Counted from the first letter of the stretch, positions 7,974 to 18,127 are shown. The stretch: 41,761 bases of DNA from a bacterium BMS3Abin08 (GCA_002897935.1 BDTA01000117.1:1-41761); one strand, 5' to 3'. A program made the numbers and translations. The notes: generated by a model from the letters alone, not told the origin.

Positions 7974-8550
7974 TCTTCTGATAATTTTATTGGTAATTGT
8001 ATTACTCTCAGGCATTGGACTTGGGGTTTTCTATTTCTACTATATGAACAACGGTACCGAACAGGAACCAATTAAGCAGGAGATAGGTGAAGGTATACTC
8101 AAAAACTATGCCATCCTGAAGATATTCTATCCTGCAGGGGACAGGCTTGAGATATACGAAAAAAAGGTCTCCTCAAACCTCTCAAGGCTTGACATGGCCG
8201 ATATCCTTATTAAGGACTACCTCGCTTTTTCAGGCAAGATTGATACCGGGGTAATCCCCGAGGGGTCAAAGCTAAACAGTATTTTCGTCACACCCGACAA
8301 TGTTGTCTATATTGACTTTAACAGGACGTTTAAACGGAACTTCAGGGGAGATGCCACCGATGAGTTCATGTTACTGAAAAGCATTTACTATACCATTATG
8401 AGTAATTTAGAGGACATCAAGGATGTTGTAATTCTCATAGATGGGAAACTGGCTGAAACAGTAGGCGGACACTTTTTTGCTAATATACCGTTGGGATCGC
8501 TCTTTACACAGGAATCCTCACAGGAGGCTCAGACGGACAGTGAACTATAA
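7960..8550 (+). CDS. GerMN-domain membrane-anchored protein
   Basis: The 196-residue protein has one N-terminal membrane helix (residues about 5-29) and an extracytoplasmic GerMN-like domain. Supporting motifs are KIFYPAGDRLEIYEKKV, a Leu-rich helix ending in KDYLAF, then GVIPEGSKLNSIFVTPDNVVYIDF and DVVILIDGK. GerMN domains are known from spore-germination GerM and lipoproteins such as LpqB, and occur widely outside sporulators; they are thought to act near peptidoglycan. It follows the amidase with a 14-base overlap and overlaps murI, so a cell-wall role is inferred. The C-terminal 15 residues are Gln/Ser/Glu-rich and probably disordered. Confidence 0.75.
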   Translation: MKKGSLLIILLVIVLLSGIGLGVFYFYYMNNGTEQEPIKQEIGEGILKNYAILKIFYPAGDRLEIYEKKVSSNLSRLDMADILIKDYLAFSGKIDTGVIPEGSKLNSIFVTPDNVVYIDFNRTFKRNFRGDATDEFMLLKSIYYTIMSNLEDIKDVVILIDGKLAETVGGHFFANIPLGSLFTQESSQEAQTDSEL

Positions 8551-9415
8551 TCGGGAAAATGGCAAAAACACCGCATGCAAGCCCATCGGGATCTTTGATT
8601 CCGGTATAGGGGGACTAACCGTAGTCAAGGAGATAATAAAAATACTCCCTGGAGAGGATATACTATACCTTGGGGACACCGCAAGGGTACCCTACGGGAT
8701 ACGCTCTCCCGATACCGTTATGCGATATGCACTTGAAAATACGGAATTTCTTCTTCACCACGGGATAAAGATGCTTGTTGTGGCCTGCAATACCGTATCA
8801 GCCATCGGACTTGACACACTTGAGAAAAAAACCGATATTCCCGTTGTCGGTGTATTGAACCCGGGCGCAAAGGCGGCAATCAAGGCCACAAAAAAGGGAA
8901 GAATTGGTATAATCGGAACTGAGGCAACCATTTCAAGCAACGCCTATCAGAGGGCAATAAGGTCCCTTGGAAACAGTACCGAGGTATTTGGAACCGCCTG
9001 TTCGCTCTTTGTTCCTCTTGTGGAGGAAGGGCTCTTTGAAGGAAAGATAACAGAACTGATTGTAGAACGCTACTTATCGGATCTGAAATCAAGAGATATT
9101 GATACCCTTGTACTTGGCTGCACCCATTATCCTATGTTAAAAAAGCAGATCAGGGCATTCATGGGTTACGGTGTTATTCTTATCGACTCAGCTGTTGAGA
9201 CCGCACAAACGGTTCGGGATATACTTACCGAAGCTCAACTGCTGAACAACACCGGTTCTTTACCGGAAAGAAGGTTTTTTGTAACAGACTCCCCCGGGAG
9301 GTTTCAGAGGATTGGTGCAGCCTTTCTCGGTAATGAAATTACAGAGATTGAGAGGGTTGCGATACCACGCAGGGAACAACACAGGAATTTCTACCAACAC
9401 CAGGAGGAACGATGA
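8540..9415 (+). CDS. murI: Glutamate racemase
   Basis: The 291-residue cofactor-independent enzyme interconverts L- and D-glutamate for peptidoglycan. Asp20-Ser21 in [12 protein letters not shown], the first catalytic cysteine C83 (VVACNTVSA) and the second, C194 (LGCTHYPML), are all in place. The GTG at 8540 is taken as start: AGGAGG is 12 bases upstream and it overlaps the previous stop by 11 bases. An in-frame ATG at 8477 would extend 21 residues into the GerMN gene with no homologous sequence. The gene ends in an ATGA overlap with rph. Together with the two upstream genes it forms a cell-wall cluster. Confidence 0.94.
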   Translation: MNYNRENGKNTACKPIGIFDSGIGGLTVVKEIIKILPGEDILYLGDTARVPYGIRSPDTVMRYALENTEFLLHHGIKMLVVACNTVSAIGLDTLEKKTDIPVVGVLNPGAKAAIKATKKGRIGIIGTEATISSNAYQRAIRSLGNSTEVFGTACSLFVPLVEEGLFEGKITELIVERYLSDLKSRDIDTLVLGCTHYPMLKKQIRAFMGYGVILIDSAVETAQTVRDILTEAQLLNNTGSLPERRFFVTDSPGRFQRIGAAFLGNEITEIERVAIPRREQHRNFYQHQEER

Positions 9416-10143
9416 GAAGAGATGGAAGGAAAAACGACGAACTAAGACAGGTAAAATTAATAAGAGATTATATCAAACTTGCCGAGGGGTCGGTCCTGAT
9501 AGAGATGGGCCAGACCAAGGTTATCTGCACTGCCTCTGTTGAAGAAAGGGTCCCGTCCTTCCTCAAGGACAAGGGAAGGGGTTGGGTGACCGCAGAATAC
9601 GGCATGATACCCAGATCTACATCTACAAGAATGATGCGCGAGTCCACATCAGGCAGGATCGGGGGCAGGACGCACGAGATCCAGAGACTGATCGGCAGGA
9701 GCCTGAGGTCGATAATGGATCTCGGCGCACTTGGAGAAAAAACCGTCTGGATCGACTGCGATGTTATCCAGGCCGACGGCGGCACAAGAACCGCCTCGAT
9801 AACCGGCGCCTATGTTGCACTTGTTGATGCCATGAGGTATGCTGTAAGAAATGGAATAATAGAGAAGAATCCCGTGAACGACTTTCTCGCTGCCACCAGT
9901 GTAGGGGTTGTTGACAGAGAACCCATGCTTGACCTCTGTTACGAGGAGGACTTCAAGGCCGAGGTCGATATGAACATTGTCATGACGGGAAACGGAAAGT
10001 TTGTAGAAGTACAGGGAACGGCAGAAGGAGACCCGTTTACGCGCGAGACACTTGATGATCTGATAAGCCTTGCCCGGAAAGGGATTAATGAACTTATCAA
10101 AATACAAAAGGGGATTATCGATGAAAATACTTATAGCTACTAA
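9412..10143 (+). CDS. rph: Ribonuclease PH (tRNA nucleotidyltransferase)
   Basis: The 243-residue phosphorolytic exonuclease trims tRNA 3' ends. Characteristic features are the N-terminal [27 protein letters not shown], the Arg-rich [19 protein letters not shown] stretch that binds phosphate and RNA, and [20 protein letters not shown]. Length is standard (about 240). The start ATG at 9412 has AGGAGG four bases upstream and overlaps the murI stop by 4 bases. The following rdgB gene starts inside its 3' end, and rph-rdgB is a widely conserved pair. Confidence 0.97.
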   Translation: MRRDGRKNDELRQVKLIRDYIKLAEGSVLIEMGQTKVICTASVEERVPSFLKDKGRGWVTAEYGMIPRSTSTRMMRESTSGRIGGRTHEIQRLIGRSLRSIMDLGALGEKTVWIDCDVIQADGGTRTASITGAYVALVDAMRYAVRNGIIEKNPVNDFLAATSVGVVDREPMLDLCYEEDFKAEVDMNIVMTGNGKFVEVQGTAEGDPFTRETLDDLISLARKGINELIKIQKGIIDENTYSY

Positions 10144-10708
10144 AAATAAGGGGAAGATCAGGGAGATGAACGACCTCTTCAGTGACCTTAAGATAGAGTT
10201 CATCGGCCTCGATTCCCTTGAAGATGTCCCTGAAGTGGAAGAAGATGGGCATACCTTCCACGAGAATGCCATGAAAAAGGCAATGACCTTTTTCAACTTC
10301 TCATCCCTACAAACACTGGCTGAGGACTCCGGCCTTGAAGTTGACTACCTGGGGGGTTCCCCGGGCATATTTTCGGCCCGCTATGCCGGTGAAGATGCAA
10401 CAGACGAAGAAAATATCAAAAAACTTCTTGAAGAACTGAAAAACGTTCCTGAAAAAGAGAGAACAGCAAAATTCGTCTCGGTTCTCTGCCTGATCTTCGA
10501 CGGTAAGCCCCACTTCTTTGAGGGAGAGGTAAAGGGGTTCATCCTGGATCAGCCAAGGGGAGAATCAGGATTCGGTTATGATCCCTTATTCGTCCCTGAG
10601 GGTTACACAGAGACCTTTGCAGAACTCGGACTCTCGGTAAAAAACAAGATCAGCCACAGGGCAATGTCTTTAAAAAAACTGAAGGAATTCTTAAAAGAAA
10701 AACTTTAA
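10121..10708 (+). CDS. rdgB: dITP/XTP pyrophosphatase (RdgB/HAM1)
   Basis: The 195-residue house-cleaning enzyme hydrolyses dITP, ITP and XTP to the monophosphate, keeping deaminated purines out of DNA. Family motifs are [14 protein letters not shown] at the N-terminus (phosphate loop), [36 protein letters not shown] and [10 protein letters not shown]. The ATG at 10121 was chosen because the MKILIATKN start is conserved and AAGGGG lies upstream; upstream in-frame starts would lie deep in rph. It overlaps rph by 23 bases. An 879-base gap with repeats but no gene follows. Confidence 0.96.
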   Translation: MKILIATKNKGKIREMNDLFSDLKIEFIGLDSLEDVPEVEEDGHTFHENAMKKAMTFFNFSSLQTLAEDSGLEVDYLGGSPGIFSARYAGEDATDEENIKKLLEELKNVPEKERTAKFVSVLCLIFDGKPHFFEGEVKGFILDQPRGESGFGYDPLFVPEGYTETFAELGLSVKNKISHRAMSLKKLKEFLKEKL

Positions 10709-10976
10709 TAAATAGCTATTAACTATTTGGATTCAGGTTATAAATTTAAAATTAAAGTGTCACCCCTTACATGATTCAGGACAGGCCCTGAACCATGTGC
10801 CTAAAAATCCCGGGGTCTTGCTTCAGGCTCGGCAAAGCGAATAGACTGCGTCTCAAAACCTTTGATATTCAGACACCCCGAACTTGATTCGGGATTCAGA
10901 ATGCATTGAAAACACCTGATCAGTCCGTCATCCCGGCTTGTCCGGAATCGTTTCTATAATATCCTCGTATAAATCA

Positions 10977-11027
10977 GTCAAGCTCTCCGACCAAAGGTCG
11001 GGGCCTTCGGCAAGGTGCATTGTAAAT
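10977..11027 (+). repeat. 51-bp dispersed repeat, copy A
   Basis: It matches 31086-31136 on the opposite strand at 50 of 51 bases, and 351-381 in part. The core CCGACCAAAGGTCGG is a hairpin. Near-identity of copies 20 kb apart in gaps implies recent spread or conversion. Confidence 0.8.
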
Positions 11028-11040
11028 GCCGTAATGCTTT

Positions 11041-11276
11041 GTCTAATGTGCATAAATTACCGTTTTTTATTTTTGTCATGTCCCGAACGCTTTCGGGATA
11101 TCCAGAACTTATTGAAAAGAATAGATTCCGGCTTAAGTACTGCTGGAATGACAGATAGAAAGATTGAGTTTATACACAGACTCCAATTGGAGTCTGTGTA
11201 TAAACTTTTGTCATTCCCGCAAACGAAGTGCGTCGGGAATCCTTCTTAAAAAACGATTCCGGACAAGCCGGAATGA
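11041..11276. repeat. Head-to-head pair of TIR elements with a 40-bp perfect palindrome at the junction
   Basis: The left unit runs from about 11041 (degenerate end GTCTAATGTGCATAAAT) to 11180 (TTTATACACAGAC) and contains the same internal blocks as 17998-18127. The right unit begins at 11192 (GTCTGTGTATAAA) and contains TCATTCCCGC and CCGGACAAGCCGGAATGACA blocks, but lacks a recognisable far end. The junction 11167-11206 is a perfect 40-bp palindrome (20-base arms, no spacer). Confidence 0.7.
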
Positions 11277-11587
11277 CATTGTGCGTTGTGGTTGTTGTGG
11301 TTAATCTTAAGTTGCATTTTAAGCCTCTCTCCAACTAAAACACGAAAGAGCCCAAAAATCACAAATCCTGAGACCCCTTGTTCCCCGGTCCACCCACTGT
11401 GCCGTCAACAAATACTTTCCTCTCTATTTTCCCTGGATTTGCCCGATTCAGGAAAAAAGATTGTTACATATGCTAAAATTTATAAAGGATATTGCTCTTT
11501 TATGGTATACCTCCTGCATCAATACACCGTCTGAAAAACACTTACGGATCAGGGGTCGTAAAGGGGCTGATTAAACAGGAGGTTTAA

Positions 11588-13396
11588 TTGAACATCTACA
11601 GAAACATTTTTGTATGGTTGCTCATCGGCGCTCTGATGATTCTTCTCTTCGATATGCTCAGCACCCCGAAGCAAACGAAGAAGGAAGTGCCCTTTTCAGA
11701 CTTTATAGAGAAGGTGGAAGCCGGCGATGTCGTCGAAGTAACAATCAAGGACAATGAACTGACCGGGGTCCTGAAAGACGGAACAAGCTTCAAGACCTAC
11801 GTTGAAAAATATCAGGGGTTCATAAAGGACCTCCGCACAAAAAATGTCAAGATCGTTGTAAAACCCCCTGATAAGAGCCCGTGGTATATAACCTTCCTTA
11901 TCTCCTGGGGACCGATCCTGCTCCTTGCATTGCTGTGGGTCTTCTTCATGAGGCAGATGCAGATGGGTGGCAACAGGGCGCTGTCTTTCGGCAAGGCCAA
12001 GGTCAAGCTGGTCTCCGATAAGACCGGGGGAATCACCTTTAAGGATGTAGCCGGCATAGAAGAGGCAAAGGCAGAGGTTCAGGAGATCATCGATTACCTG
12101 AAAGACCCCCAGAAGGTGACGAGGCTGGGAGGAAAGATCCCCAAAGGCGTGCTGCTCGTGGGTCCCCCGGGTACGGGAAAGACCATGCTTGCAAAGGCCA
12201 TTGCAGGTGAAGCAGACGTTCCCTTCTTCTCTATTTCCGGATCCGAATTTGTTGAGATGTTTGTCGGTGTCGGTGCCTCAAGGGTGAGAGACCTGTTTGA
12301 ACAGGCAAAGAAGATCGCACCATGTATAGTCTTCATAGATGAAATAGACGCGGTGGGAAGACACAGGGGCGCCGGTCTCGGGGGTGGTCATGACGAAAGG
12401 GAACAGACACTCAACCAGCTCCTCGTCGAGATGGACGGCTTTGAGGGGAAGGAAGGCATAATAGTTGTTGCGGCAACCAACAGGCCCGATGTACTTGACC
12501 CCGCCCTGCTGAGACCCGGCAGGTTCGACCGCCAGGTGGTAGTCCCGCCTCCCGACGTCAAGGGACGTCAGGAGATCCTGACGGTACATACTAAAGGCAT
12601 CCCGGTTGCAGATAATGTTTCCCTTGATGTCATAGCAAGATCCACCCCTGGTTTTTCGGGAGCGGACCTTGCCAATTTGGTTAATGAGGCCGCCCTCCTT
12701 GCCGCGCGCAGGGAAAAGGATACAGTCGAGATGGAGGATTTCGATGAAGCCAAGGACAAGGTCCTTATGGGGGTTGAGCGTAGGAGCATGATAATAAGCG
12801 ATGAGGAGAAAAGGAATACGGCCTATCATGAGGCAGGCCATACCCTGGTTGCAAAACTGACCCCCGGAACAGACCCCATTCACAAGGTGAGCATTATACC
12901 CAGGGGAAGGGCGCTTGGTATTACACAGCAGTTACCGATTGATGACCGTTATACCTATTCCAGGGATTTCCTTCTGAAGACCCTGCGTGTTCTGCTCGGT
13001 GGAAGGGCGGCAGAAGAGGTCGCCCTTAAACATATGACTACCGGGGCGGGAAACGACCTTGAACGTGCAACAGAGCTTGCACGGAAAATGGTCTGCGAGT
13101 GGGGGATGAGCGGCAAGCTCGGCCCTCTTACATACGGAAAGAGGGAAGAGATGATATTCCTGGGAAGAGAGATTTCCAAACACAAGGATTACAGTGAAAA
13201 AACCGCTGAAGATATTGATAAAGAGATCAGAAAGATAGTCACCGACGCCTATACTAATGCAAGACAGCTCCTGACAGAGAACCATGACATACTCGACAGG
13301 CTTGCCAACAGCCTCCTTGAAAAGGAAACCCTGGATTCAAAAGAAATAGACAAGCTGATGGAGGAAGTAAGGGCAGAGAGGTCCCCGGCAGTTTGA
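11588..13396 (+). CDS. ftsH: ATP-dependent zinc metalloprotease FtsH
   Basis: The 602-residue membrane-bound AAA+ protease degrades misfolded membrane proteins and short-lived cytoplasmic regulators. Two membrane helices (about 7-25 and 100-120) flank a periplasmic domain. The AAA domain has Walker A GPPGTGKT (192-199), Walker B IVFIDEID (D251/E252) and the second region of homology with arginine fingers ([20 protein letters not shown]). The M41 protease domain has HEAGH (zinc ligands H414, H418; catalytic E415) and third ligand D490. The start is TTG at 11588, chosen because AGGAGG lies five bases upstream. The stop overlaps the folP start (TTGA), so ftsH-folP is translationally coupled, an arrangement found in many bacteria. 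Confidence 0.97.
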   Translation: MNIYRNIFVWLLIGALMILLFDMLSTPKQTKKEVPFSDFIEKVEAGDVVEVTIKDNELTGVLKDGTSFKTYVEKYQGFIKDLRTKNVKIVVKPPDKSPWYITFLISWGPILLLALLWVFFMRQMQMGGNRALSFGKAKVKLVSDKTGGITFKDVAGIEEAKAEVQEIIDYLKDPQKVTRLGGKIPKGVLLVGPPGTGKTMLAKAIAGEADVPFFSISGSEFVEMFVGVGASRVRDLFEQAKKIAPCIVFIDEIDAVGRHRGAGLGGGHDEREQTLNQLLVEMDGFEGKEGIIVVAATNRPDVLDPALLRPGRFDRQVVVPPPDVKGRQEILTVHTKGIPVADNVSLDVIARSTPGFSGADLANLVNEAALLAARREKDTVEMEDFDEAKDKVLMGVERRSMIISDEEKRNTAYHEAGHTLVAKLTPGTDPIHKVSIIPRGRALGITQQLPIDDRYTYSRDFLLKTLRVLLGGRAAEEVALKHMTTGAGNDLERATELARKMVCEWGMSGKLGPLTYGKREEMIFLGREISKHKDYSEKTAEDIDKEIRKIVTDAYTNARQLLTENHDILDRLANSLLEKETLDSKEIDKLMEEVRAERSPAV

Positions 13397-14235
13397 AGGT
13401 CTCCTTCCAGAACCACAGCCTTGATTTTTCCCGGAAGACCCATGTAATGGGCGTTCTCAATGTAACCCCTGATTCCTTCTCCGATGGCGGCAGTTATCTT
13501 GGCCGTCAGAAGGCCATAGACCGGGCTCTCCGGATGCTTGATGAAGGGGCGGACATCATCGATATAGGTGGTGAATCAACCCGTCCCGGGGCCGACGAGG
13601 TCCCCCTTGAGGAGGAACTGCGCAGGACTGTTCCGGTTATCGAATTCCTCTCCGGGAAGGTTACCGCTCCGATATCCATTGACACTTACAAGGCCGGCGT
13701 GGCCAGGGCCGCCATTGAGGCCGGGGCATCAATAGTGAATGATATAAGCGGGCTGCGATTTGATCCTGAAATGGCCCCAACCATAGCAGGTTACGATGTC
13801 GGCCTAATCGTGATGCACATCAAAGGGACTCCGAAGAATATGCAGAAGAACCCCCACTATCATGATCTCTTTGGTGAGATCATGGATTACCTCTCGGGGA
13901 GTATAGCTATAGCAAAGTGGCATGGAATCAGTGAAGATAAGATCATCATAGACCCCGGGATCGGTTTCGGGAAGACGCCCGAGAACAACCTCCGGATCAT
14001 CAGGGGTCTCCACACCCTTTCGGAACTCGGCAGACCGATACTTGTAGGCCCTTCAAGGAAATCCTTCATAGGCCTCATCCTCGACGGGGCCGCGCCTGCC
14101 GACCGTTTAGAGGGAACCGCGGCGGCTGTTGCAATTTCAGTATTTAACGGCGCTAATATAGTAAGGGTTCATGATGTAAAGGAGATGGTAAGGGTCGTAC
14201 AGGTGGCTGATGCCATTAAAAACGAGAAGATTTGA
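13393..14235 (+). CDS. folP: Dihydropteroate synthase
   Basis: The 280-residue TIM-barrel enzyme condenses 6-hydroxymethyl-dihydropterin pyrophosphate with p-aminobenzoate, the sulfonamide target in folate synthesis. Motifs are [14 protein letters not shown] (residues 20-33), [39 protein letters not shown] and the terminal RVHDV. Length is normal. The start is a TTG overlapping the ftsH stop by 4 bases; no better in-frame start precedes the conserved [10 protein letters not shown]. Weak coupling from ftsH is likely. pheT follows after 59 bases with its own good Shine-Dalgarno. Confidence 0.96.
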   Translation: MKVSFQNHSLDFSRKTHVMGVLNVTPDSFSDGGSYLGRQKAIDRALRMLDEGADIIDIGGESTRPGADEVPLEEELRRTVPVIEFLSGKVTAPISIDTYKAGVARAAIEAGASIVNDISGLRFDPEMAPTIAGYDVGLIVMHIKGTPKNMQKNPHYHDLFGEIMDYLSGSIAIAKWHGISEDKIIIDPGIGFGKTPENNLRIIRGLHTLSELGRPILVGPSRKSFIGLILDGAAPADRLEGTAAAVAISVFNGANIVRVHDVKEMVRVVQVADAIKNEKI

Positions 14236-14294
14236 CACTATCCGGCTCCTTCATATAAACTCTACCGTGACCGCTTGTTTCAGGAGACATAAAC

Positions 14295-16346
14295 ATGTTA
14301 TTACCCGTTGAATGGCTTAACGACTTTATCGAACTCAAAGAAGGGACTGATGAACTCTCCCGTATCCTCACTATGACAGGTCTTGAGGTTGAAGGCGAGA
14401 ACACCGCAACGGGAGGAGCGCCCGTATTTGAGGTCAACATAACACCCAACAGGCCTGACTGCCTCAGCGTGCTTGGTGTGGCACGTGAGTTGAGGGCGGC
14501 AACCGGCCGGAAAATCAGGATACCTGAGTCGGAAATTAAAGAGGAATTCAAAACCACTTTTCAGGTTATTATTGACTCACCGCTTTGCAGGCGCTATGCC
14601 GGCAGGGTTATCAGAGGGATTACGATAGGTGAGTCCCCCGGATGGATAAAGAACCGTCTTGAAAGGGCCGGCATCCGGTCAATCAACAACGTTGTCGATA
14701 TAACGAACTACGTCCTCCTCGAACTTGGCCATCCCCTCCATGCCTTCGACCTCGCAACCCTGAAGAACGAAACCATCAGGGTTGATACTGCCAACGGCAG
14801 TAATGTATTCCGGACCCTCGACGGTATGGAGAGGAAACTACCCCCGGATTCTTTAATGATATGGGATGCCACGAGACCCGTGGCTATTGCAGGAATAATG
14901 GGTGGCCTGGATACCGAGGTTACTGAAAATACCACCGATCTCTTTCTCGAAAGTGCGTTCTTCGAACCCTCATCAATACGACGCACATCCCGGCGGATAG
15001 GCCTGAGAACAGAGGCCTCCTACAGGTTTGAGAGGGGCACGGACATAGAAGGGCTGATAACGGCCCTTGACAGGGCTGCACTTCTTATAAAGAAGGTCTG
15101 CGGCGGCACCGTCTCACAAAGGATCGATGTATATCCTGAAAAGGTCAAGCCAAAAGAGGTTAAAGTACGGTTCAGCAGGGTTGAAAAACTGCTGGGGCTG
15201 CCTGTAAGCAAAGGAGACACAATAAGAATCCTGCAACTCCTTGGATTTACCATATCCGGGCAGGATGAAGAAGGGGCGATGCTGACCGTGCCCTCCTACA
15301 GGGTTGATATAGAAAATGAAACGGACATCATAGAGGAAATAGGGAGGCATTACGGGTATGATAAAATACCTGCAACCCTCCCGTCCGCGCCGATTGGTCA
15401 GGTGTTAAAGGACCGAGCCCTCGACATAGAGGGGCTAAAGGGCCTGATGATATCCTCAGGCTTCTGTGAAGCTGTGAACTACAGCTTCCTCAATCCTGTC
15501 TTCCTTGATATCCTGAAGTTGGACCCTGCCGATTTCAGAAGGAACACAGTAAGAATTCTTAACCCCATAAGCACTGATGATTCCGTGCTCAGAACTTTTC
15601 TTCTGCCTTCACTTGCAAGAAACCTTGTAAGTAACTTCAATCAGGGTATCCGGGATATAAAACTATTTGAAATATCGAAGGTCTTCATCAACGGCAAAGG
15701 CAAACTCCCTGAAGAAAGGGTAAAACTTGGCGCTGTTTATCTATACACCCCGGGACAGCATCTGTGGGAGGACGGCACCGAGACCTTTTTTATAATTAAG
15801 GGGCTGGTTGAAAAGGCCTTCGGGATATGGGGTCTTGGGGGTTATTCCTTCATCCCGACAGGAGAACCGTTCCTGCATCCCGGACGTTCAGCGGACATAG
15901 TATGCAACGGGCAAAAGATCGGTTTTGCCGGTATCCTCTCTCCCGGCGTACAGAAAAGGCTTGATTTAGAGCACTTCAGGGGAGAGGTCGGACTCTTTGA
16001 GCTTGACCTCACAGAGGCGGGGAGTCATTTATCGGTTACAAAGAAGTTTCAACCTCTGCCCAGATTCCCCTACATACAGAGGAACATCGCCTTACTGATT
16101 GACCGCACTATACCTGCACACAGGGTGCTGGAACACCTAACTGAGTTCCCTTCGGAGCTGATTGAGGACTTCTGGATCTTTGACGTATACGAAGGGGAAA
16201 ACATCGATGAAGGCAAAAAGTCCCTTGGCCTCACCATCATTTACAGAAGCAGTGAAAGGACATTGACAGACGAGGAGGCTGACAGCGTCCATAACAGCCT
16301 GATCAAGTTCCTCAAGGAGAAAACCGGCGGCCGGTTGAGAAGCTAA
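14295..16346 (+). CDS. pheT: Phenylalanyl-tRNA synthetase beta chain, short form lacking the N-terminal tRNA-binding domain
   Basis: The 683-residue beta subunit has the N-terminal B1 start (LPVEWLNDFIELKEG, then TGLEVEG), the FEVNITPNRPDCLSVLGVARELRAATG segment, the B3/B4 editing domain (about 110-270), a B5 domain (about 290-360), the catalytic-like core and a C-terminal FDX-ACB anticodon-binding domain (about 590-683). Canonical bacterial PheT (about 800 residues) carries an EMAP-II-like tRNA-binding insert after the first 40 residues. Here TGLEVEG is followed within 10 residues by the NITPNRPD motif, so the insert is absent. The start at 14295 has GGAGA eight bases upstream. The partner pheS is not adjacent; folP is. 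Assignment is firm; loss of the insert is seen directly. Confidence 0.94.
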   Translation: MLLPVEWLNDFIELKEGTDELSRILTMTGLEVEGENTATGGAPVFEVNITPNRPDCLSVLGVARELRAATGRKIRIPESEIKEEFKTTFQVIIDSPLCRRYAGRVIRGITIGESPGWIKNRLERAGIRSINNVVDITNYVLLELGHPLHAFDLATLKNETIRVDTANGSNVFRTLDGMERKLPPDSLMIWDATRPVAIAGIMGGLDTEVTENTTDLFLESAFFEPSSIRRTSRRIGLRTEASYRFERGTDIEGLITALDRAALLIKKVCGGTVSQRIDVYPEKVKPKEVKVRFSRVEKLLGLPVSKGDTIRILQLLGFTISGQDEEGAMLTVPSYRVDIENETDIIEEIGRHYGYDKIPATLPSAPIGQVLKDRALDIEGLKGLMISSGFCEAVNYSFLNPVFLDILKLDPADFRRNTVRILNPISTDDSVLRTFLLPSLARNLVSNFNQGIRDIKLFEISKVFINGKGKLPEERVKLGAVYLYTPGQHLWEDGTETFFIIKGLVEKAFGIWGLGGYSFIPTGEPFLHPGRSADIVCNGQKIGFAGILSPGVQKRLDLEHFRGEVGLFELDLTEAGSHLSVTKKFQPLPRFPYIQRNIALLIDRTIPAHRVLEHLTEFPSELIEDFWIFDVYEGENIDEGKKSLGLTIIYRSSERTLTDEEADSVHNSLIKFLKEKTGGRLRS

Positions 16347-16411
16347 GGCTTTTCCGCTTCAAAACGTTAACCTGCAATCTTGTAGCCTGCTCCCTTTCAG
16401 GACATGACAGA

Positions 16412-17959
16412 CTATTTTGTTGCCGGGTTGATACTTGAACTCTGCATATGGGTTATTATTTCCTCGACCAGTGCCTCGACAGTGGCGTTTTCCGGCATTA
16501 TATCCACCTTGAAACCCCTCTTCTCAATGGCCCTTGCAGTCACGGGTCCTATCGCTGCAATCCTTACATTCCTCAGCATCCCGTTGCAGCCATCCCCCAC
16601 AATATCACAGAAATTATTAAAGGTTGCGCCTGATGTGAAGGTTGCCACTGTAATCCTGCCCTCCTTCAGGAATCGCTGTATCCTCCTTGAATGACCCTCG
16701 GGCCTGAGGGCACGATATGCAACAGGTGTGTCTATATGACCTCCGGACTCACGGACCTTCTCAGGGAAAACGTCCCTTGCCTGTTCGGCCCCCGGCAGGA
16801 GTATCTTCAGGTCCTTCAGTCCATCCGGACCGCCAAAGGCGGCAATAAGTCCTTCAGCCCTGAATTCATCGGGTACCAGATCAGGAATGATACCGAATGA
16901 ACGCACAGCGCCGGCGGTCTTGGGCCCTATGGCACATACACCGACCCCCTTGAGGTCCCTCCCGTCCTTCCCGGAATTTAAAAGCCTCTCGAAGAAAAAG
17001 CCGACACCATTGGCACTTGTAAAAACGACCCAGTCATAGTGGGCGACCCCCTCGATGGACCTGTCAAGTGACTCCCATGTTAAGGGAGGCTCAACCCTGA
17101 TGGTTGGAAACTGGATTAGCTCGGCGCCGAGATCCTCGAGTCTCTCGTAACCGGAAAGGCTCTCCCTCGTAACAAGTATCCTCTGACCAAAGAGCGGCTT
17201 CTTCTCAAACCAGGAAAGCCTTTCTCTGAGTCTCACTACATCACCCACAACCACCACAGCAGGGGGTCTTATCTCACCGCTTTTCATGATTCCGGGTATC
17301 TCTCCAAGGGTTGAAACAATAGTTTTTTGCTCGGCCCTTGTTCCCCAGCGCGTCACGGCAACGGGTGTTTCCGCTGATTTACCGTTGCTGATAAGACGCG
17401 AAGATACAACATCGATATTCTTCACAGCCATTAAAAAGACGATCGTCCCCCTATGACGGGCAAGCGCTTCCCAGTCTATATTGCTCTCCTTTTTTGTCGA
17501 TGCTTCATTGCCGGGAACCACAACAAATGACGATGCATAATCCCTGTGGGTAAGCGGTATACCGGCATAGGCGGGAACTGCAACAGCAGAACTTATACCC
17601 GGAACGACCTCGAACTCTATCCCCTCTTCCGAAAGCACCTCTGCCTCTTCCCCTCCCCTTCCGAATATAAAGGGGTCACCACCCTTGAGACGGCAGATCG
17701 TCTTCCCGGCCTTTGCCTTCTCCACAAGGACCCTGTTTATCTGATCCTGGGTCATCTCATGATGCCCACCCCTCTTGCCAGCATAAATGAACTCCGCATC
17801 ACCCTTTATGTAGTTCAGGATCTGGGCATTGAGATGGAAATCATAGACCACAACATCGGCACGCTGAAGTGACTTCATCCCCTTTACGGTGAGAAGCCCT
17901 ATATCGCCGGGGCCTGCCCCGACAAGATACACCTTTCCGTCAGTCTCTTTCTTTTTCAT
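16412..17959 (-). CDS. cobA-hemD: Fused uroporphyrinogen-III C-methyltransferase / uroporphyrinogen-III synthase
   Basis: The 515-residue bifunctional tetrapyrrole enzyme has SUMT (CobA/CysG-A, about 8-250) at the N-terminus: VYLVGAGPGDIGLLTVKG, CRLKGGDPFIFGRGGEE and VPGISSAVAVPAYAGIPLTHR, which bind SAM and uroporphyrinogen III and make precorrin-2. After a linker, HemD (about 260-505) closes hydroxymethylbilane to uroporphyrinogen III; motifs include ILVTRE, VVFTSANGV, CAIGPKTA, FTSGATFNNF and AAIGPVTA. The fusion is common in Clostridia, Desulfobacterota and Nitrospirota. It supplies precursors for siroheme, cobalamin and, through uroporphyrinogen III, the hemes needed by the cytochromes here. 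It faces pheT; no other heme genes are adjacent. Confidence 0.95.
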   Translation of the reverse strand: MKKKETDGKVYLVGAGPGDIGLLTVKGMKSLQRADVVVYDFHLNAQILNYIKGDAEFIYAGKRGGHHEMTQDQINRVLVEKAKAGKTICRLKGGDPFIFGRGGEEAEVLSEEGIEFEVVPGISSAVAVPAYAGIPLTHRDYASSFVVVPGNEASTKKESNIDWEALARHRGTIVFLMAVKNIDVVSSRLISNGKSAETPVAVTRWGTRAEQKTIVSTLGEIPGIMKSGEIRPPAVVVVGDVVRLRERLSWFEKKPLFGQRILVTRESLSGYERLEDLGAELIQFPTIRVEPPLTWESLDRSIEGVAHYDWVVFTSANGVGFFFERLLNSGKDGRDLKGVGVCAIGPKTAGAVRSFGIIPDLVPDEFRAEGLIAAFGGPDGLKDLKILLPGAEQARDVFPEKVRESGGHIDTPVAYRALRPEGHSRRIQRFLKEGRITVATFTSGATFNNFCDIVGDGCNGMLRNVRIAAIGPVTARAIEKRGFKVDIMPENATVEALVEEIITHMQSSSINPATK

Positions 17960-17997
17960 ACATGACTGCCTTTTGGAGAATCGGAATTTTAATCAGT

Positions 17998-18127
17998 GTC
18001 TGTGTATAAATGTCTTTTTGTCGTCATGTCCCAAAAAGCGTTCGGGGCATCAGAAGGCATTGAAAATACCGGATTCCGGCTTAAGGACTGCCGGAATGAC
18101 AGACAAGAAATTGAGCTTATACACAAC
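17998..18127. repeat. MITE-like element with GTCTGTGTATAA-type terminal inverted repeats (most complete copy)
   Basis: The left end is GTCTGTGTATAAA (17998-18010) and the right end TTATACACAAC (18117-18127). Internal blocks are TCATGTCCC...GTTCGGGGCAT, GGCATTGAAAA and the hairpin ATTCCGGC/GCCGGAAT (18074-18098 region). The same ends and blocks recur at 11041-11276 and 41159-41331, and in part at 385-440. There is no transposase gene. Confidence 0.75.

Larger units (their letters stand above)
10709..11587. other. Gene-free 879-base region made of repeats
   Basis: I see no convincing gene. It contains short hairpins (CCCGAActtgaTTCGGG at 10877-10893; an imperfect CCCGGCTTGTCCGG-type hairpin near 10930), the 51-bp repeat at 10977-11027, and a TIR element (about 11041-11180) joined head to head with a partial second copy (11192-11276). 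Bases 11290-11587 are unique sequence. The last 30 bases hold the ftsH ribosome-binding site (AGGAGG). Confidence 0.7.

Noticed and set aside
8559-8561. ATG followed by GCAAAAACACCG as a murI start
   Set aside because: It is out of frame with the conserved [12 protein letters not shown] motif; the GTG at 8540 is in frame and has an AGGAGG upstream.
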